DNA of 64,000 nt, from assembly GCF_041821065.1 (NCBI RefSeq), contig NZ_JBGUAX010000009.1, positions 153,133-217,132 on the forward strand, in the 5' to 3' direction. Position numbers and translations under genes: made by a program. Source of the stretch: Egicoccus sp. AB-alg2. GTDB lineage: Bacteria; Actinomycetota; Nitriliruptoria; Nitriliruptorales; Nitriliruptoraceae. The notes under the pieces were generated by a model that saw only the letters and a list, made by a program, of their open reading frames with translations, was not told where the DNA came from and did not search any database. Shown in pieces: positions 34,628 to 43,331 of this stretch. Numbering within the stretch: the first letter of the stretch is position 1; each line of letters begins with the position of its first letter.

Positions 34628-34963
34628 CGCATGCTCCCTCGCGCCCCGGGTCGCCTCAGGGGGCGCGATCCCACGCTACGACGCCTGCGAGGAACCGTTC
34701 GGGCCCGACGGCCGGGTGCCGAACGGACGGTCGCCGTGATCTCGGCCGAAGCCTCGCCGTTCGAGGCAGGGACGGGTGGATCCGCCCCGGCGCCTTCCGG
34801 GTGGGCACCCGACACGCCGCGACGCCGAGCGGCTTCGAGGGGGCCTCCCCTGCCGCCGCTACCCTGACCGCCCTGTCGAGATACGCGCCGGAGGGGCCGG
34901 ACGGGTCCGTTCCTGGGTGATCCCAGGCCCGGCGTTCCCGTGACGCGGACTCCCGACAGGCCC
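34628..34963. other. 336-bp gene-free region before the tRNA
   Basis: No supported coding frame. Besides the 34639-34668 inverted repeat, CCGTTCGG (34695-34702) and CCGAACGG (34719-34726) form a second hairpin. TACCCT at 34860-34865 is a possible -10 box for the tRNA, though about 95 bp upstream of it. I see no attachment-site repeat at the tRNA end. Confidence 0.4.
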
Positions 34964-35036
34964 GCCCCCGTAGCTCAGTGGATAGAGCGTCGGTTTCCTA
35001 AACCGTGCGTCGCAAGTTCGATTCTTGCCGGGGGCA
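34964..35036 (+). tRNA. tRNA-Arg (anticodon CCU)
   Basis: 73 nt cloverleaf. Acceptor GCCCCCG (34964-34970) pairs with CGGGGGC (35029-35035), D-arm GCTC/GAGC, anticodon loop TTCCTAA giving CCU, T-arm GCAAG-TTCGATT-CTTGC, discriminator A at 35036. The first anticodon stem pair is T-T. The next bases are CCCA, so CCA is probably added after transcription. It decodes AGG, rare in this GC-rich genome. Confidence 0.95.
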
Positions 35037-35177
35037 CCCACACGCCCGGCGAGTGGCGGCCCGCCCTCGCCGGGCGTTTCCCCTGTTCAGGGGTGGTCAG
35101 GCGACCTCCTGCGGCCGATCGGCCGACCCCCGGGGCGTTGAACGGACCAGACCGCGAATCGTAAACCAACGTAGGTA

Positions 35178-35207
35178 TTGACAAGTCTTCGAAAGCCCTC
35201 GTAGGGT
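35178..35207 (+). promoter_or_regulatory. Strong promoter of the galactoside operon with candidate operator
   Basis: A perfect -35 TTGACA (35178-35183) and -10 TAGGGT (35202-35207) are separated by 18 bp. In the spacer lies the near-palindrome CTTCGAAAG (35187-35195), where a bound repressor would block RNA polymerase. The predicted transcript start is about 60 bp before galT. CTTCGAA recurs in the galK-galE gap, so control by the DeoR-type regulator at 45486 is proposed. Confidence 0.7.
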
Positions 35208-35274
35208 CGGCATCGAGGCTCGCAGAGACGCGGGCCGCGTCCAGGGAGCCGGCGCACCGAGGAGCACAGGGCGC

Positions 35275-36459
35275 ATGTCCGCACAGCCGCACCCCGTCGA
35301 AGACTCGCCCGCCCTGCCCCGCCACACGCTGCGCCATCCCGGCGGCCGCCGCCTCTACGTCTACGGCGAACTGCGCGGCTCCCTCGACGACCGACCGGCT
35401 GCCGCCGCGGAGCCGCCGCAACTCCACATGCGCCTGGACGCCCTCACGGGGACGTGGATCGCGGTCTCCCCGGCCCGCAACACCCGCCCGCAGACCAAGC
35501 CGGTGGCCGGCTCGGCCGACGCGCCCGACGGCACGCCGTCGTGTCCGCTGTGCCCGGGCGGCCCGGAGCTGCCCTTCTCCTACGAGGCCGCCGTCTTCGA
35601 GAACCGCTTCCCGTCGCTGATGGCGCAGCCGCCGACACCGGCCGCCGGCGAGGACCCCGTCACCGCGCCGACGGCACCGTCGCAGGGCCGCTGCGAGGTG
35701 GTGCTCTACACCGAGCAGCACGAGGGATCGCTGGCCACGCTGGAGCCCTCGCAGGTCGCCGAGGTGATCGCCGTCTGGACCGACCGCAGCCGCGACCTCT
35801 GGAGCCAGGACGACGTCGCGTTCGTCCTGATCTTCGAGAACCGCGGCGAGGGGGTCGGCGCCACGCTGTCGCACCCGCACGGGCAGATCTACGCGTTCGA
35901 CCACCTGCCGCCGCAGATCGCCCTGCGCAACGACCGCCACCACGCCCATCGTGCCGAGCACGGCGACTGCCTCGGTTGCCGGATCGTCGCCACCGACGAC
36001 GCCGCGCACGATCGCCACGTCATGGAGAACGACAGCTTCGCGGTGACGGTCCCGTTCGCCCCACGCTGGCCGTACGAGGTCCACGTTCGCGCCCGGCGCC
36101 ATGGCGCCCGCCGCCTCGGTGACCTCACCGCCGTGGAGCGGCTCGACCTGGCGGCGGCGCTGCGCGAGCTGGTGCTGCGCTACGACCGGCTCTTCGACCA
36201 CGACCTGCCCTACATGATGGTCGCCCACGAGGCGCCGCACGACCAGCCGGACTGGCACCTGTCGTTCGAGTTCCTGCCCCCGCATCGGGGCCCCGACAAG
36301 CTGAAGATCCGCGCCTCCGTGGAGACCGCCACCGGCCTGTTCATCAACGACACGCTGCCGGAGACCACCGCCGCCGCGCTGCGGGCCACCGACCCGCCCG
36401 CCACCGACTGGACGGGCCTGGCCGTGCCCGAGGTACGTCCGCTGGAGGAGGCCCGATGA
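35275..36459 (+). CDS. galT: Galactose-1-phosphate uridylyltransferase
   Basis: 394 residues. It swaps UMP between UDP-glucose and galactose-1-phosphate in the Leloir pathway. The zinc site CPLCPGGP and the active-site motif SHPHGQIYAF (nucleophile His about 202) are intact, with a second CLGC cysteine pair (GDCLGCRIVA). VFENRFPSL and the C-terminal WHLSFEFLPPHRGPDKLKI are family signatures. The ATG at 35275 has GAGGAG 10 bases upstream. It is the first gene of the operon and overlaps the next by ATGA. galK and galE are 7-9 kb downstream, divided by ABC and GH genes. Confidence 0.95.
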   Translation: MSAQPHPVEDSPALPRHTLRHPGGRRLYVYGELRGSLDDRPAAAAEPPQLHMRLDALTGTWIAVSPARNTRPQTKPVAGSADAPDGTPSCPLCPGGPELPFSYEAAVFENRFPSLMAQPPTPAAGEDPVTAPTAPSQGRCEVVLYTEQHEGSLATLEPSQVAEVIAVWTDRSRDLWSQDDVAFVLIFENRGEGVGATLSHPHGQIYAFDHLPPQIALRNDRHHAHRAEHGDCLGCRIVATDDAAHDRHVMENDSFAVTVPFAPRWPYEVHVRARRHGARRLGDLTAVERLDLAAALRELVLRYDRLFDHDLPYMMVAHEAPHDQPDWHLSFEFLPPHRGPDKLKIRASVETATGLFINDTLPETTAAALRATDPPATDWTGLAVPEVRPLEEAR

Positions 36460-38240
36460 CGATCCCGCGTCCGGAGTACCCGCGCCCGCAGCTGCGCCGC
36501 GAGCGCTGGGAGAACCTCAACGGCGTGTGGTCGTTCGCGTTCGACGACAAGGACGCCGGGCTCGCGGAGCGGTGGTACCAGCGGACCGTCGACGACCTGG
36601 ACGACGGGCCGTTCACGCAGCGGATCACCGTCCCGTTCGCCTTCCAGAGCGAGCAGTCGGGGATCGGGGACACCGGCCGCCACGACGTCGTCTGGTACGC
36701 CCGCACCTTCACCGACCCCCGCACCGATGGCGACGAACGCCTGCTGCTGCACTTCGGCGCGGTCGACTACGAGGCCACCGTCTGGGTCGACGGCCAGCGC
36801 GTCGCCGACCACGTCGGCGGGCACACGCCATTCACCGCCGACGTCACCGACGCGCTCGGGGCGGCCGATCAGCACGTCGTCGTCGTGCGCGCCTTCGACC
36901 CGCTCGACGACCTCACCATCCCGCGCGGCAAGCAGTTCTGGCAGCCGAAGAGCGAGAACATCTTCTACACGCCGACGACCGGCATCTGGCAGACGGTCTG
37001 GCTCGAGCCGGTCCCGATTGCGCGCCTGCACGCCTGGGAGCTGACCCCCAACCTGCCCAGCGCCGAGGTGGAGATCACGCTGCACCTCGACCCCACGGCG
37101 GTGGGTGCCACGGCGCGCGTCGTCGTCCGTCACGACGACGTGACGCTGGTCGACGACCGGGTGCGGGTCACCGAACCGACCCTCACCCGCCGCTTCTCCG
37201 TCGCACCGCCACGCGGCCGCCACACCGGCGCGGTCGCCGACTGGCAGAACGTCGCGACCTGGTCGCCCGAGCACCCGCGGCTGCACGACCTCGAGGTGAG
37301 CCTGGAGCACGAGGACGGCCGGATCGGCGACCGCGTCGCCGGCTACTTCGGGATGCGCTCGATCGAGACCCGCGACGGGCGGGTGCTGCTCAACGGGCGG
37401 CCCTACTACCAGCGGCTCGTGCTCGACCAGGGCTATTTTCCGGGCGGCCTGCTCACCGCCCCCAGTGACGACGACCTGCGTCGCGACATCGAACTGGCCA
37501 AGGAACTCGGCTTCAACGGCGCCCGCAAGCACCAGAAGGTCGAGGACCCGCGTTGGCTGTACTGGGCCGACCGTCTGGGCTTCCTCGTGTGGGACGAGAT
37601 GCCCAGCGCCTACGCGTTCTCCGCCGCCATGGCCCAGCGGGTCGCGGACGAGTGGCAGCAGGTGATCGCCCGCGACCGCAACCACCCGTGCGTGGTGACC
37701 TGGGTGCCCGTCAACGAGAGCTGGGGGGTGCCCCGGCTGGCGTCGGACCCGCGCCACCGCGACCTGGTCCAGGCGCTGTACCACCTCACGCGCTCGCTGG
37801 ACCCGACCCGCCCGGTGGTGTCCAACGACGGCTGGGAGCAGGCCGCCACGGATCTGCTCACGATCCACGACTACGGCGACGCGGACACGGTCCGCGGCCA
37901 CTACGAGGACCTCGCGTCGACGCTGCGGGCCCAACCGGCCGGCCGGCCGCTCTACACCGTTGGGCATGCCCACCGCGGTGAACCGGTCCTCGTCACCGAA
38001 TTCGGGGGAATCGCACTGGTGGGTGCGGGCGACACGTGGGGTTACCACACGGTCGACAGCACCGACGCCCTGCTCGAGCGCTACCGCGAGCTGATCGCGG
38101 CGGTCACCGCCTCCGAGGTGGTGCAGGGCTTCTGTTACACGCAGCTGACCGACGTCGAGCAGGAGGCCAACGGCCTGCTGACCTTCGACCGCCGCCCGAA
38201 GGTGGACCCGGCGTCGGCCCGTGCGGCAACGACCACGTGA
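36456..38240 (+). CDS. GH2-family glycosidase (beta-galactosidase-like)
   Basis: 594 residues without signal peptide, so intracellular. A sugar-binding jelly-roll domain (RPQLRRERWENLNGVWSFAF, then VDYEATVWVDGQRVADHVGG) and an Ig-like domain precede the TIM barrel. Acid/base is Glu 421 in WVPVNESWGV and the nucleophile is Glu 515 in VLVTEFGGIA. The protein is much shorter than LacZ and resembles the short GH2 group that includes beta-galactosidases and related exo-glycosidases; specificity is therefore open, though the galT context favours a beta-galactoside. It overlaps galT by 4 bp. Confidence 0.88.
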   Translation: MTIPRPEYPRPQLRRERWENLNGVWSFAFDDKDAGLAERWYQRTVDDLDDGPFTQRITVPFAFQSEQSGIGDTGRHDVVWYARTFTDPRTDGDERLLLHFGAVDYEATVWVDGQRVADHVGGHTPFTADVTDALGAADQHVVVVRAFDPLDDLTIPRGKQFWQPKSENIFYTPTTGIWQTVWLEPVPIARLHAWELTPNLPSAEVEITLHLDPTAVGATARVVVRHDDVTLVDDRVRVTEPTLTRRFSVAPPRGRHTGAVADWQNVATWSPEHPRLHDLEVSLEHEDGRIGDRVAGYFGMRSIETRDGRVLLNGRPYYQRLVLDQGYFPGGLLTAPSDDDLRRDIELAKELGFNGARKHQKVEDPRWLYWADRLGFLVWDEMPSAYAFSAAMAQRVADEWQQVIARDRNHPCVVTWVPVNESWGVPRLASDPRHRDLVQALYHLTRSLDPTRPVVSNDGWEQAATDLLTIHDYGDADTVRGHYEDLASTLRAQPAGRPLYTVGHAHRGEPVLVTEFGGIALVGAGDTWGYHTVDSTDALLERYRELIAAVTASEVVQGFCYTQLTDVEQEANGLLTFDRRPKVDPASARAATTT

Positions 38241-38279
38241 TGACGACGTGAGCACCAGCAGCCAAGGGAGAGCACGCTC

Positions 38280-39617
38280 ATGAACCATCTGCGCAGCACC
38301 ATGCCGCTCCTGTCGCGGCGCGGCTTCATCCGCGTCGGCCTCGGAGCCGGCGCGGCCGCCGCCCTGTCCGCCTGCGGGCGCGGCAACGGCGGCGCCGGCG
38401 AGGAGGCCGCCGAGATCGACGTGTCACGCGAGTACGACGGGCCGGCCGTCACACTGGCGTTCTGGAACGGCTTCACCGGCGCCGACGGGCCGTTCCTGCG
38501 TGACCTGGTCGACCAGTACAACCAGGAGCACGACAACGTCACGGTGGAGATGAACACGCTGCAGTGGGAGGACTTCTACAGCAGCGTGCCGCCGGCGGTC
38601 AGCCGCGGTGAGGGTCCCGACATCGCCGTCATGCACCTCGACCAGCTCGGCACCAACGCCGCCCGCGGCGTGATCCTGCCGCTCGACAACGTCACCGAAG
38701 CTCTCGAACTCGAGGAGTCGGACTTCGACCCGGCGGTGTGGCAGGCGGGCATCTACCAGGACCGTCGCTACGGCGTGCCGCTGGACATCCACCCGCTGGG
38801 CTTCTACTACAACAAGCGGGTCATGGAGCAGGCCGGCCTCGACCCGGAGTCGCCGCCGACCGATCGCGACAGCCTCATGGACGCGCTGGACGCGATGCGC
38901 AGCAACGACATCCAGGGCCACTGGGTGTCACCGTTCATGTTCACCGGCGGTCTGACCTTCCAGTCGCTCGCCTACCAGTTCGGTGGCCAGCTCTACAACG
39001 AGGACGCCAGCGAGGCGACCTTCGACGCACCAGAGAACGTCGAGGCGCTCGAGTGGTACCTCAGCCTCATCGAGGAGGGCCACAGCCCGTCGGACGTCGG
39101 TCAGGACGCCGAACACGTGGCGTTCACCAACGACAACAACGCCTTCATCTGGAACGGCATCTGGATGATCCAGGGCTACGGCGAGGACCCGGACCTGGAG
39201 TGGGGCGTCGCCGAGGTGCCCCAGATCGGCAGCGAGCCGGCCGTGTGGGGGTCCAGCCACAACTTCGTGCTCATGAACAAGCAGGGCCAGGACGAGAACA
39301 AGATCCGCGCCGCCTCGGCGTTCATGAACTGGATCTCGGGGCACTCCCTGCAGTGGGCCGAGGCCGGCCAGATCCCGGCGCGGGCCAGCGTCCGCGAGAG
39401 CAGCGAGTTCGAGCAGCTCGAGTTCCAGCCCACCTTCGCCCAGCAGCTCGACTACGTCCGCTTCGCACCGCCGGTCCCCGGCGTCGGCGACGCGCAGGGC
39501 GAGCTGGAGACGGCGGTCGGTGAGGCGGTCCTCGGCCAGAAGAGCGCGGAACAGGCACTTGCCGACGGCGTGGCGCGGGCGAACGAGCTGCTGGAGTCCG
39601 CCCAGCGGGAAGCGTGA
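38280..39617 (+). CDS. Sugar ABC transporter substrate-binding lipoprotein
   Basis: 445 residues of the CUT1 family (bacterial extracellular solute-binding family 1). SRRGFIRVGLGAGAAAALSA plus Cys is a twin-arginine lipoprotein signal. VTLAFWNGFTGADGPFLRDL, EGPDIAVMHLDQLG, YGVPLDIHPLGFYYNKRVM and FIWNGIWMIQGYGEDP are family features. The ATG at 38280 follows AAGGGAG by 8 bases. Substrate is inferred from the operon: an oligosaccharide containing galactose, arabinose or both. Confidence 0.88.
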   Translation: MNHLRSTMPLLSRRGFIRVGLGAGAAAALSACGRGNGGAGEEAAEIDVSREYDGPAVTLAFWNGFTGADGPFLRDLVDQYNQEHDNVTVEMNTLQWEDFYSSVPPAVSRGEGPDIAVMHLDQLGTNAARGVILPLDNVTEALELEESDFDPAVWQAGIYQDRRYGVPLDIHPLGFYYNKRVMEQAGLDPESPPTDRDSLMDALDAMRSNDIQGHWVSPFMFTGGLTFQSLAYQFGGQLYNEDASEATFDAPENVEALEWYLSLIEEGHSPSDVGQDAEHVAFTNDNNAFIWNGIWMIQGYGEDPDLEWGVAEVPQIGSEPAVWGSSHNFVLMNKQGQDENKIRAASAFMNWISGHSLQWAEAGQIPARASVRESSEFEQLEFQPTFAQQLDYVRFAPPVPGVGDAQGELETAVGEAVLGQKSAEQALADGVARANELLESAQREA

Positions 39618-39624
39618 GCCGGCC

Positions 39625-40584
39625 ATGACCGCGACGACGTCCGACACCACCAGCGGACCGTCGACCGGTGCCTCGGGTGCCGCGCCCACCGGGCGCGGCA
39701 CCCACGGGGCCTGGTGGGCGCCATACGTCTTCCTCGCGCCCTACCTGGTGCTCTTCCTCGTCTTCGTCGCCGCCCCGGCGATCTACGGACTGTGGATCAG
39801 CCTGCACCAGTGGGAGTTCTTCGGCGCCCCGATCTTCCTCGGGCTGGAGAACTACGCGCGGCTGTTCGAGGCCGGCTCCCAGCGGGGGGCCGCCTTCTGG
39901 ATGAGCATGCGCGCCACCGGGATCTTCGTCGTCCTGAGCGTGCCGCTGCTGCTGGTCCTGCCCCTCCTGGTGGCGCTGGTCCTCAACCTGCGGCTGCGCG
40001 GCCGGACGTTCTTCCGCGCGGTCTACTTCACCCCCTACGTGCTGGGCGTGGCCGTTGTCGGGCTGCTGTGGCGGTTCCTCGGCGACCCCAACATCGGGGC
40101 CATCAACTTCCTGCTCGGGCGTCTCGGGCTGTCGAGCAACATCCCGTGGACGACCGCACTGCCGTGGGGCTGGATCCTGCTGGTCGTGCTGACGGTGTGG
40201 TGGACCCTCGGGTTCAACACCGTGATCTACCTGGCCGGCCTGCAGGAGATCCCGCGCGACCAGTACGAGGCGGCGTCGGTGGACGGCGCCAACGCCTGGA
40301 ATCGGTTCTGGCACATCACCCTGCCGGGCCTGCGGCGGGTGCTGGTGTTCGTCGTGACCGTCACCGTGCTCGCGTCGGCGAACATGTTCGGGCAGGCCTT
40401 CCTGGTGACCCAGGGCGCGCCCGGCAACCGCACGCGCACGGCCGTGATGCTGATCGCCGAGGAGGGCCTGGGCCAGTTCCGGCTCGGCAGCGCCGCGGCG
40501 ATGAGCTACATCCTCGCGCTGTTCCTGATGGCGACCAGCCTCGTGATGTGGTGGTTCTTCCGCCGCTGGGAGGACGACGCATGA
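39625..40584 (+). CDS. Sugar ABC transporter permease (MalF-type)
   Basis: 319 residues with six membrane spans from APYVFLAPYLVLFLVFVAAP onward, and the cytoplasmic EAA loop EAASVDGANAWNRFWHITLP. It pairs with the permease that overlaps it by ATGA. No ATP-binding subunit is encoded in this operon, so a shared MsiK/UgpC-type ATPase elsewhere is expected, as is common in Actinobacteria. Confidence 0.9.
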   Translation: MTATTSDTTSGPSTGASGAAPTGRGTHGAWWAPYVFLAPYLVLFLVFVAAPAIYGLWISLHQWEFFGAPIFLGLENYARLFEAGSQRGAAFWMSMRATGIFVVLSVPLLLVLPLLVALVLNLRLRGRTFFRAVYFTPYVLGVAVVGLLWRFLGDPNIGAINFLLGRLGLSSNIPWTTALPWGWILLVVLTVWWTLGFNTVIYLAGLQEIPRDQYEAASVDGANAWNRFWHITLPGLRRVLVFVVTVTVLASANMFGQAFLVTQGAPGNRTRTAVMLIAEEGLGQFRLGSAAAMSYILALFLMATSLVMWWFFRRWEDDA

Positions 40585-41477
40585 CCGCGCTCGACCACCG
40601 ACCCGACGACACCACCGCCGAGGAGACCCCCGACAGCGGCGTGCAGACCCGCCGTCCCTGGGCCAAGCCGCTCGGTTACACGGTGCTGGTCGTCCTCAGC
40701 CTGATCTACATCGCGCCGCTGCTGTGGATGCTGTCGACCTCGCTGAAGACCAACCCCGAGGCGACACGCTGGCCGCTGCAGTTCCTGCCGTCCGACGTGA
40801 CCACGGCCGCCTACGAGCTGCTGTTCCGTCCGGGCACCGACACGCCGGTGCTGCGCTGGTTCATGAACAGCATGCTGGCCGCGACCGCCCACGCGGTGCT
40901 GGTCGTCGCCACGGCGGCGCCGGCGGCCTATGCCCTGGCCCGCATGGATTTCCGCGGCAAGAAGCTGATGTTCGGCGTGATCCTGTCCACGCTGTTCATC
41001 CCGCCGATCATCTTCCTGGTGCCCAACTACCTCATCGTCGACACCTTCGGCTGGCTCGACAGCTTGTGGTCGGTGATCGTCCCGCAGGCCGCCGGCGCGT
41101 TGGGGGTGTTCCTGCTGCGGCAGTTCTTCCTCGGCCTGCCCGACGAACTGGAGGAGGCCGCGCTGATCGACGGCGCGAACCAGTTCCAGATCTTCCTGCG
41201 GGTCGTGCTGCCGTTGTCCAAGCCGGCCCTCGCCACGCTGCTGGTGATCGCGTTCCTGACCAACTGGAACGATTTCCTGTGGCCGGTCTACGTGCTGTTC
41301 AACCCGGAGAGCCTGACCCTGCCGCCCGGCCTGGCCCGGCTGCAGGGCGCCTACACCGTCAACTATCCCGTGATCATGGCCGGCGGCGTCATCGCCTCCG
41401 TGCCGGTGATCGCCCTGTTCGTGTTCGCGCAGCGCTACGTGATCGAGGGTGTCGCCCGCTCGGGCCTGAAGGGATGA
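40581..41477 (+). CDS. Sugar ABC transporter permease (MalG-type)
   Basis: 298 residues; six spans beginning GYTVLVVLSLIYIAPLLWML. The EAA loop is EAALIDGANQFQIFLRVVLP and the C-terminus RYVIEGVARSGLKG is typical of MalG-like subunits. The start overlaps the previous stop by 4 bp and the stop overlaps the next start (ATGA). Confidence 0.9.
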   Translation: MTALDHRPDDTTAEETPDSGVQTRRPWAKPLGYTVLVVLSLIYIAPLLWMLSTSLKTNPEATRWPLQFLPSDVTTAAYELLFRPGTDTPVLRWFMNSMLAATAHAVLVVATAAPAAYALARMDFRGKKLMFGVILSTLFIPPIIFLVPNYLIVDTFGWLDSLWSVIVPQAAGALGVFLLRQFFLGLPDELEEAALIDGANQFQIFLRVVLPLSKPALATLLVIAFLTNWNDFLWPVYVLFNPESLTLPPGLARLQGAYTVNYPVIMAGGVIASVPVIALFVFAQRYVIEGVARSGLKG

Positions 41478-42526
41478 GCGTGCGACGTGCCCGGGCCCTG
41501 GTGTCGTTCGCCGTGGCCGGCCTGCTGGCGGCCGGCTGCGGCGCCTCGGGACCGCAGTTCTGGCGCCCCGCGCCCGAGGCGACATTCGCCAACCCGGTCT
41601 TCGAGCCGATCCTGGCCGACCCGGGCGTGGTGCGGGCCGAGGACGGCGCCTGGTACGCGTTCGGGACCGAGGACGACTGGGGCGACGGCGCCGGCAGTCG
41701 CCCCGTGCCGGTCCTGCGCTCCGAGGACCTGGTCACCTGGGAACACCTCGGCGAGGCCTTCGAACGCCGGCCACGCTGGAAGGACGGCTACCTGTGGGCC
41801 CCCGAGGTCATCGAGCACGACGGGCGCTACCTGCTGTACTACGCCGTGTCGGTCTGGGGTGACCCGAACCCCGGCATCGGCCTGGCCACCTCGGACACCC
41901 CCGAGGGCCCCTACGAGGACCTCGGCCCGCTGTTCTTCAGCGACGAGATCGGTGTGGCCAACTCCATCGACCCGTCGATCGTGACCACCGACGCCGGCCT
42001 GCACCTGGTGTGGGGCTCGTTCCACGGCATCTACGTCGTGGACCTGTCCGACGACGGCCTCGAGGTGGTCTCCGAGCCCGTACGCATCGCCGGGGACGCC
42101 TGGGAGGCGGTCAAGATCGAGCCGCGCGAGGACGGCTACTGGTTCTTCGGTTCGCTCGGGTCGTGCTGCGAGGGCCTGCAGAGCACCTACCGCATGGCCG
42201 TCGGCCGCGCCGACACGCTGACCGGGCCGTACCTCGACCGGGACGGCAACGACCTCGAGCAGTCCGAGGGCACGCTGCTGCTCGAAGGCGGCGAGGAGTT
42301 CGTCGGGCCCGGCCACCACGACCTGGTCGTCGACGACGACGGCCAGGAGTGGCTGCTCTACCACGCCTTCGAGCAGGACCGCCCGACTGCGCCCAGCGGC
42401 GCCCCACGTCGCGTGCTGATGCTGGACGCGCTCGAGTGGGACGACGACGGCTGGCCGCGCGTGCGCGGTGGCATGACGCCGCAGGCCGACGAACAGCCGG
42501 CGCCGGCCGTGGCCACGGACGAGTGA
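41474..42526 (+). CDS. GH43-family glycosidase, lipoprotein
   Basis: 350 residues. ALVSFAVAGLLAAGCGAS is a lipoprotein signal. The five-blade propeller of GH43 is shown by the general base Asp in PILADPGVVRAEDGAWYAF, the pKa-modulating Asp in NSIDPSIVTTDAGLHLVWGS and the acid Glu in AVKIEPREDGYWFFGS. These features fit arabinanases, arabinofuranosidases or exo-galactanases of GH43. Being surface-tethered and co-transcribed with the transporter, it probably trims the polymer or oligomer before import. The ATG at 41474 overlaps the permease stop by 4 bp. Confidence 0.85.
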   Translation: MSVRRARALVSFAVAGLLAAGCGASGPQFWRPAPEATFANPVFEPILADPGVVRAEDGAWYAFGTEDDWGDGAGSRPVPVLRSEDLVTWEHLGEAFERRPRWKDGYLWAPEVIEHDGRYLLYYAVSVWGDPNPGIGLATSDTPEGPYEDLGPLFFSDEIGVANSIDPSIVTTDAGLHLVWGSFHGIYVVDLSDDGLEVVSEPVRIAGDAWEAVKIEPREDGYWFFGSLGSCCEGLQSTYRMAVGRADTLTGPYLDRDGNDLEQSEGTLLLEGGEEFVGPGHHDLVVDDDGQEWLLYHAFEQDRPTAPSGAPRRVLMLDALEWDDDGWPRVRGGMTPQADEQPAPAVATDE

Positions 42527-42563
42527 CGCCGTGGCCGCCGCCGGAGCCGTCTCGTCACCGGTG

Positions 42564-43235
42564 TCAGCGGACGACCCTCACGTTGAGCACCGCCGTCCCC
42601 AGCGCGCCCCACAGCCGCAGCCACAGCACGAGGTACAGCTCCGGGCCCCTGGCCGTGCTGATGTCGCCGAGGTCGACCACGTCACGGTGACCGAGCTCGG
42701 TCAGCAGCCGGGTCACCTCGGCCTTCGCATCGGCGTCGTCGCCGGACACGAACACCGTGTGGTCACCGTCGGCGAGCCGGCCGGGGTCGACCATGAGCGC
42801 CGCCGTGAGCGTGTTGAGCGTCTTCACCACGCGGGCGTCGGGGAAGGCGCGCTGGATGCGCTCGGCCAGCGACTCGTGGCTGTCGACCAGCAGCGACGGC
42901 GGCATCCCTCGCGACGGGTCGAGCGCATTGGCGACGTCGATGAGGATCTTGCCGCCCAGGTGCTCGGCGCCGGCCAGTGCCAGTGCGTCGAGGGACGACC
43001 CCCCGGCGGTGGCGTTGACGACGATCTCCGCGGACGCCGCCGCGTCGGCGAACGTCGCCAGCCGGACGCCGGGATGCTCGGCCAGCCAGGCCGAGAACGC
43101 CTCGGCCCGGTCGCTGCGGGCCAGCTGCGAGGCGGGGTTGCGGGTCCCGACCGTCACCTCGTGGCCGAGTTCCGCCCACCGTGCCGCCAGCGTGCGGCCG
43201 ACCATGCCCGTGCCCAGCACTCCGAGTCGCACCAC
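42564..43235 (-). CDS. NADPH-dependent F420 reductase-like protein
   Basis: 223 residues, Rossmann fold: RLGVLGTGMVGRTLAARWAE with the NADP-preferring TRNP after the second strand (VTVGTRNP). IVVNATAGGSSLDALA, KTLNTLTAALMVDP and TVFVSGDDADAKAEVTRLL match the COG2085 group, which includes F420-dependent NADP reductases and dinucleotide-binding proteins. F420 binding is not certain from sequence. Double GTG at the start (43235/43232); GGAAGG precedes. It is convergent with the GH43 gene and upstream, on the same strand, of nothing related in this window. Confidence 0.78.
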   Translation of the reverse strand: MVRLGVLGTGMVGRTLAARWAELGHEVTVGTRNPASQLARSDRAEAFSAWLAEHPGVRLATFADAAASAEIVVNATAGGSSLDALALAGAEHLGGKILIDVANALDPSRGMPPSLLVDSHESLAERIQRAFPDARVVKTLNTLTAALMVDPGRLADGDHTVFVSGDDADAKAEVTRLLTELGHRDVVDLGDISTARGPELYLVLWLRLWGALGTAVLNVRVVR

Positions 43236-43331
43236 TCCGCCTTCCTGCTGGCCGCCGGCAACGGCGTCGGCGGCTGGGCACCGAGCTTGCCCGGGGGCGG
43301 AGGGACCGGCAGGGACACGTCTCCCGGGGCG

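Noticed and set aside
34964..35040. tRNA-associated integration site
   Set aside because: No integrase gene and no repeated tRNA end were seen; kept only as a low-interest question.
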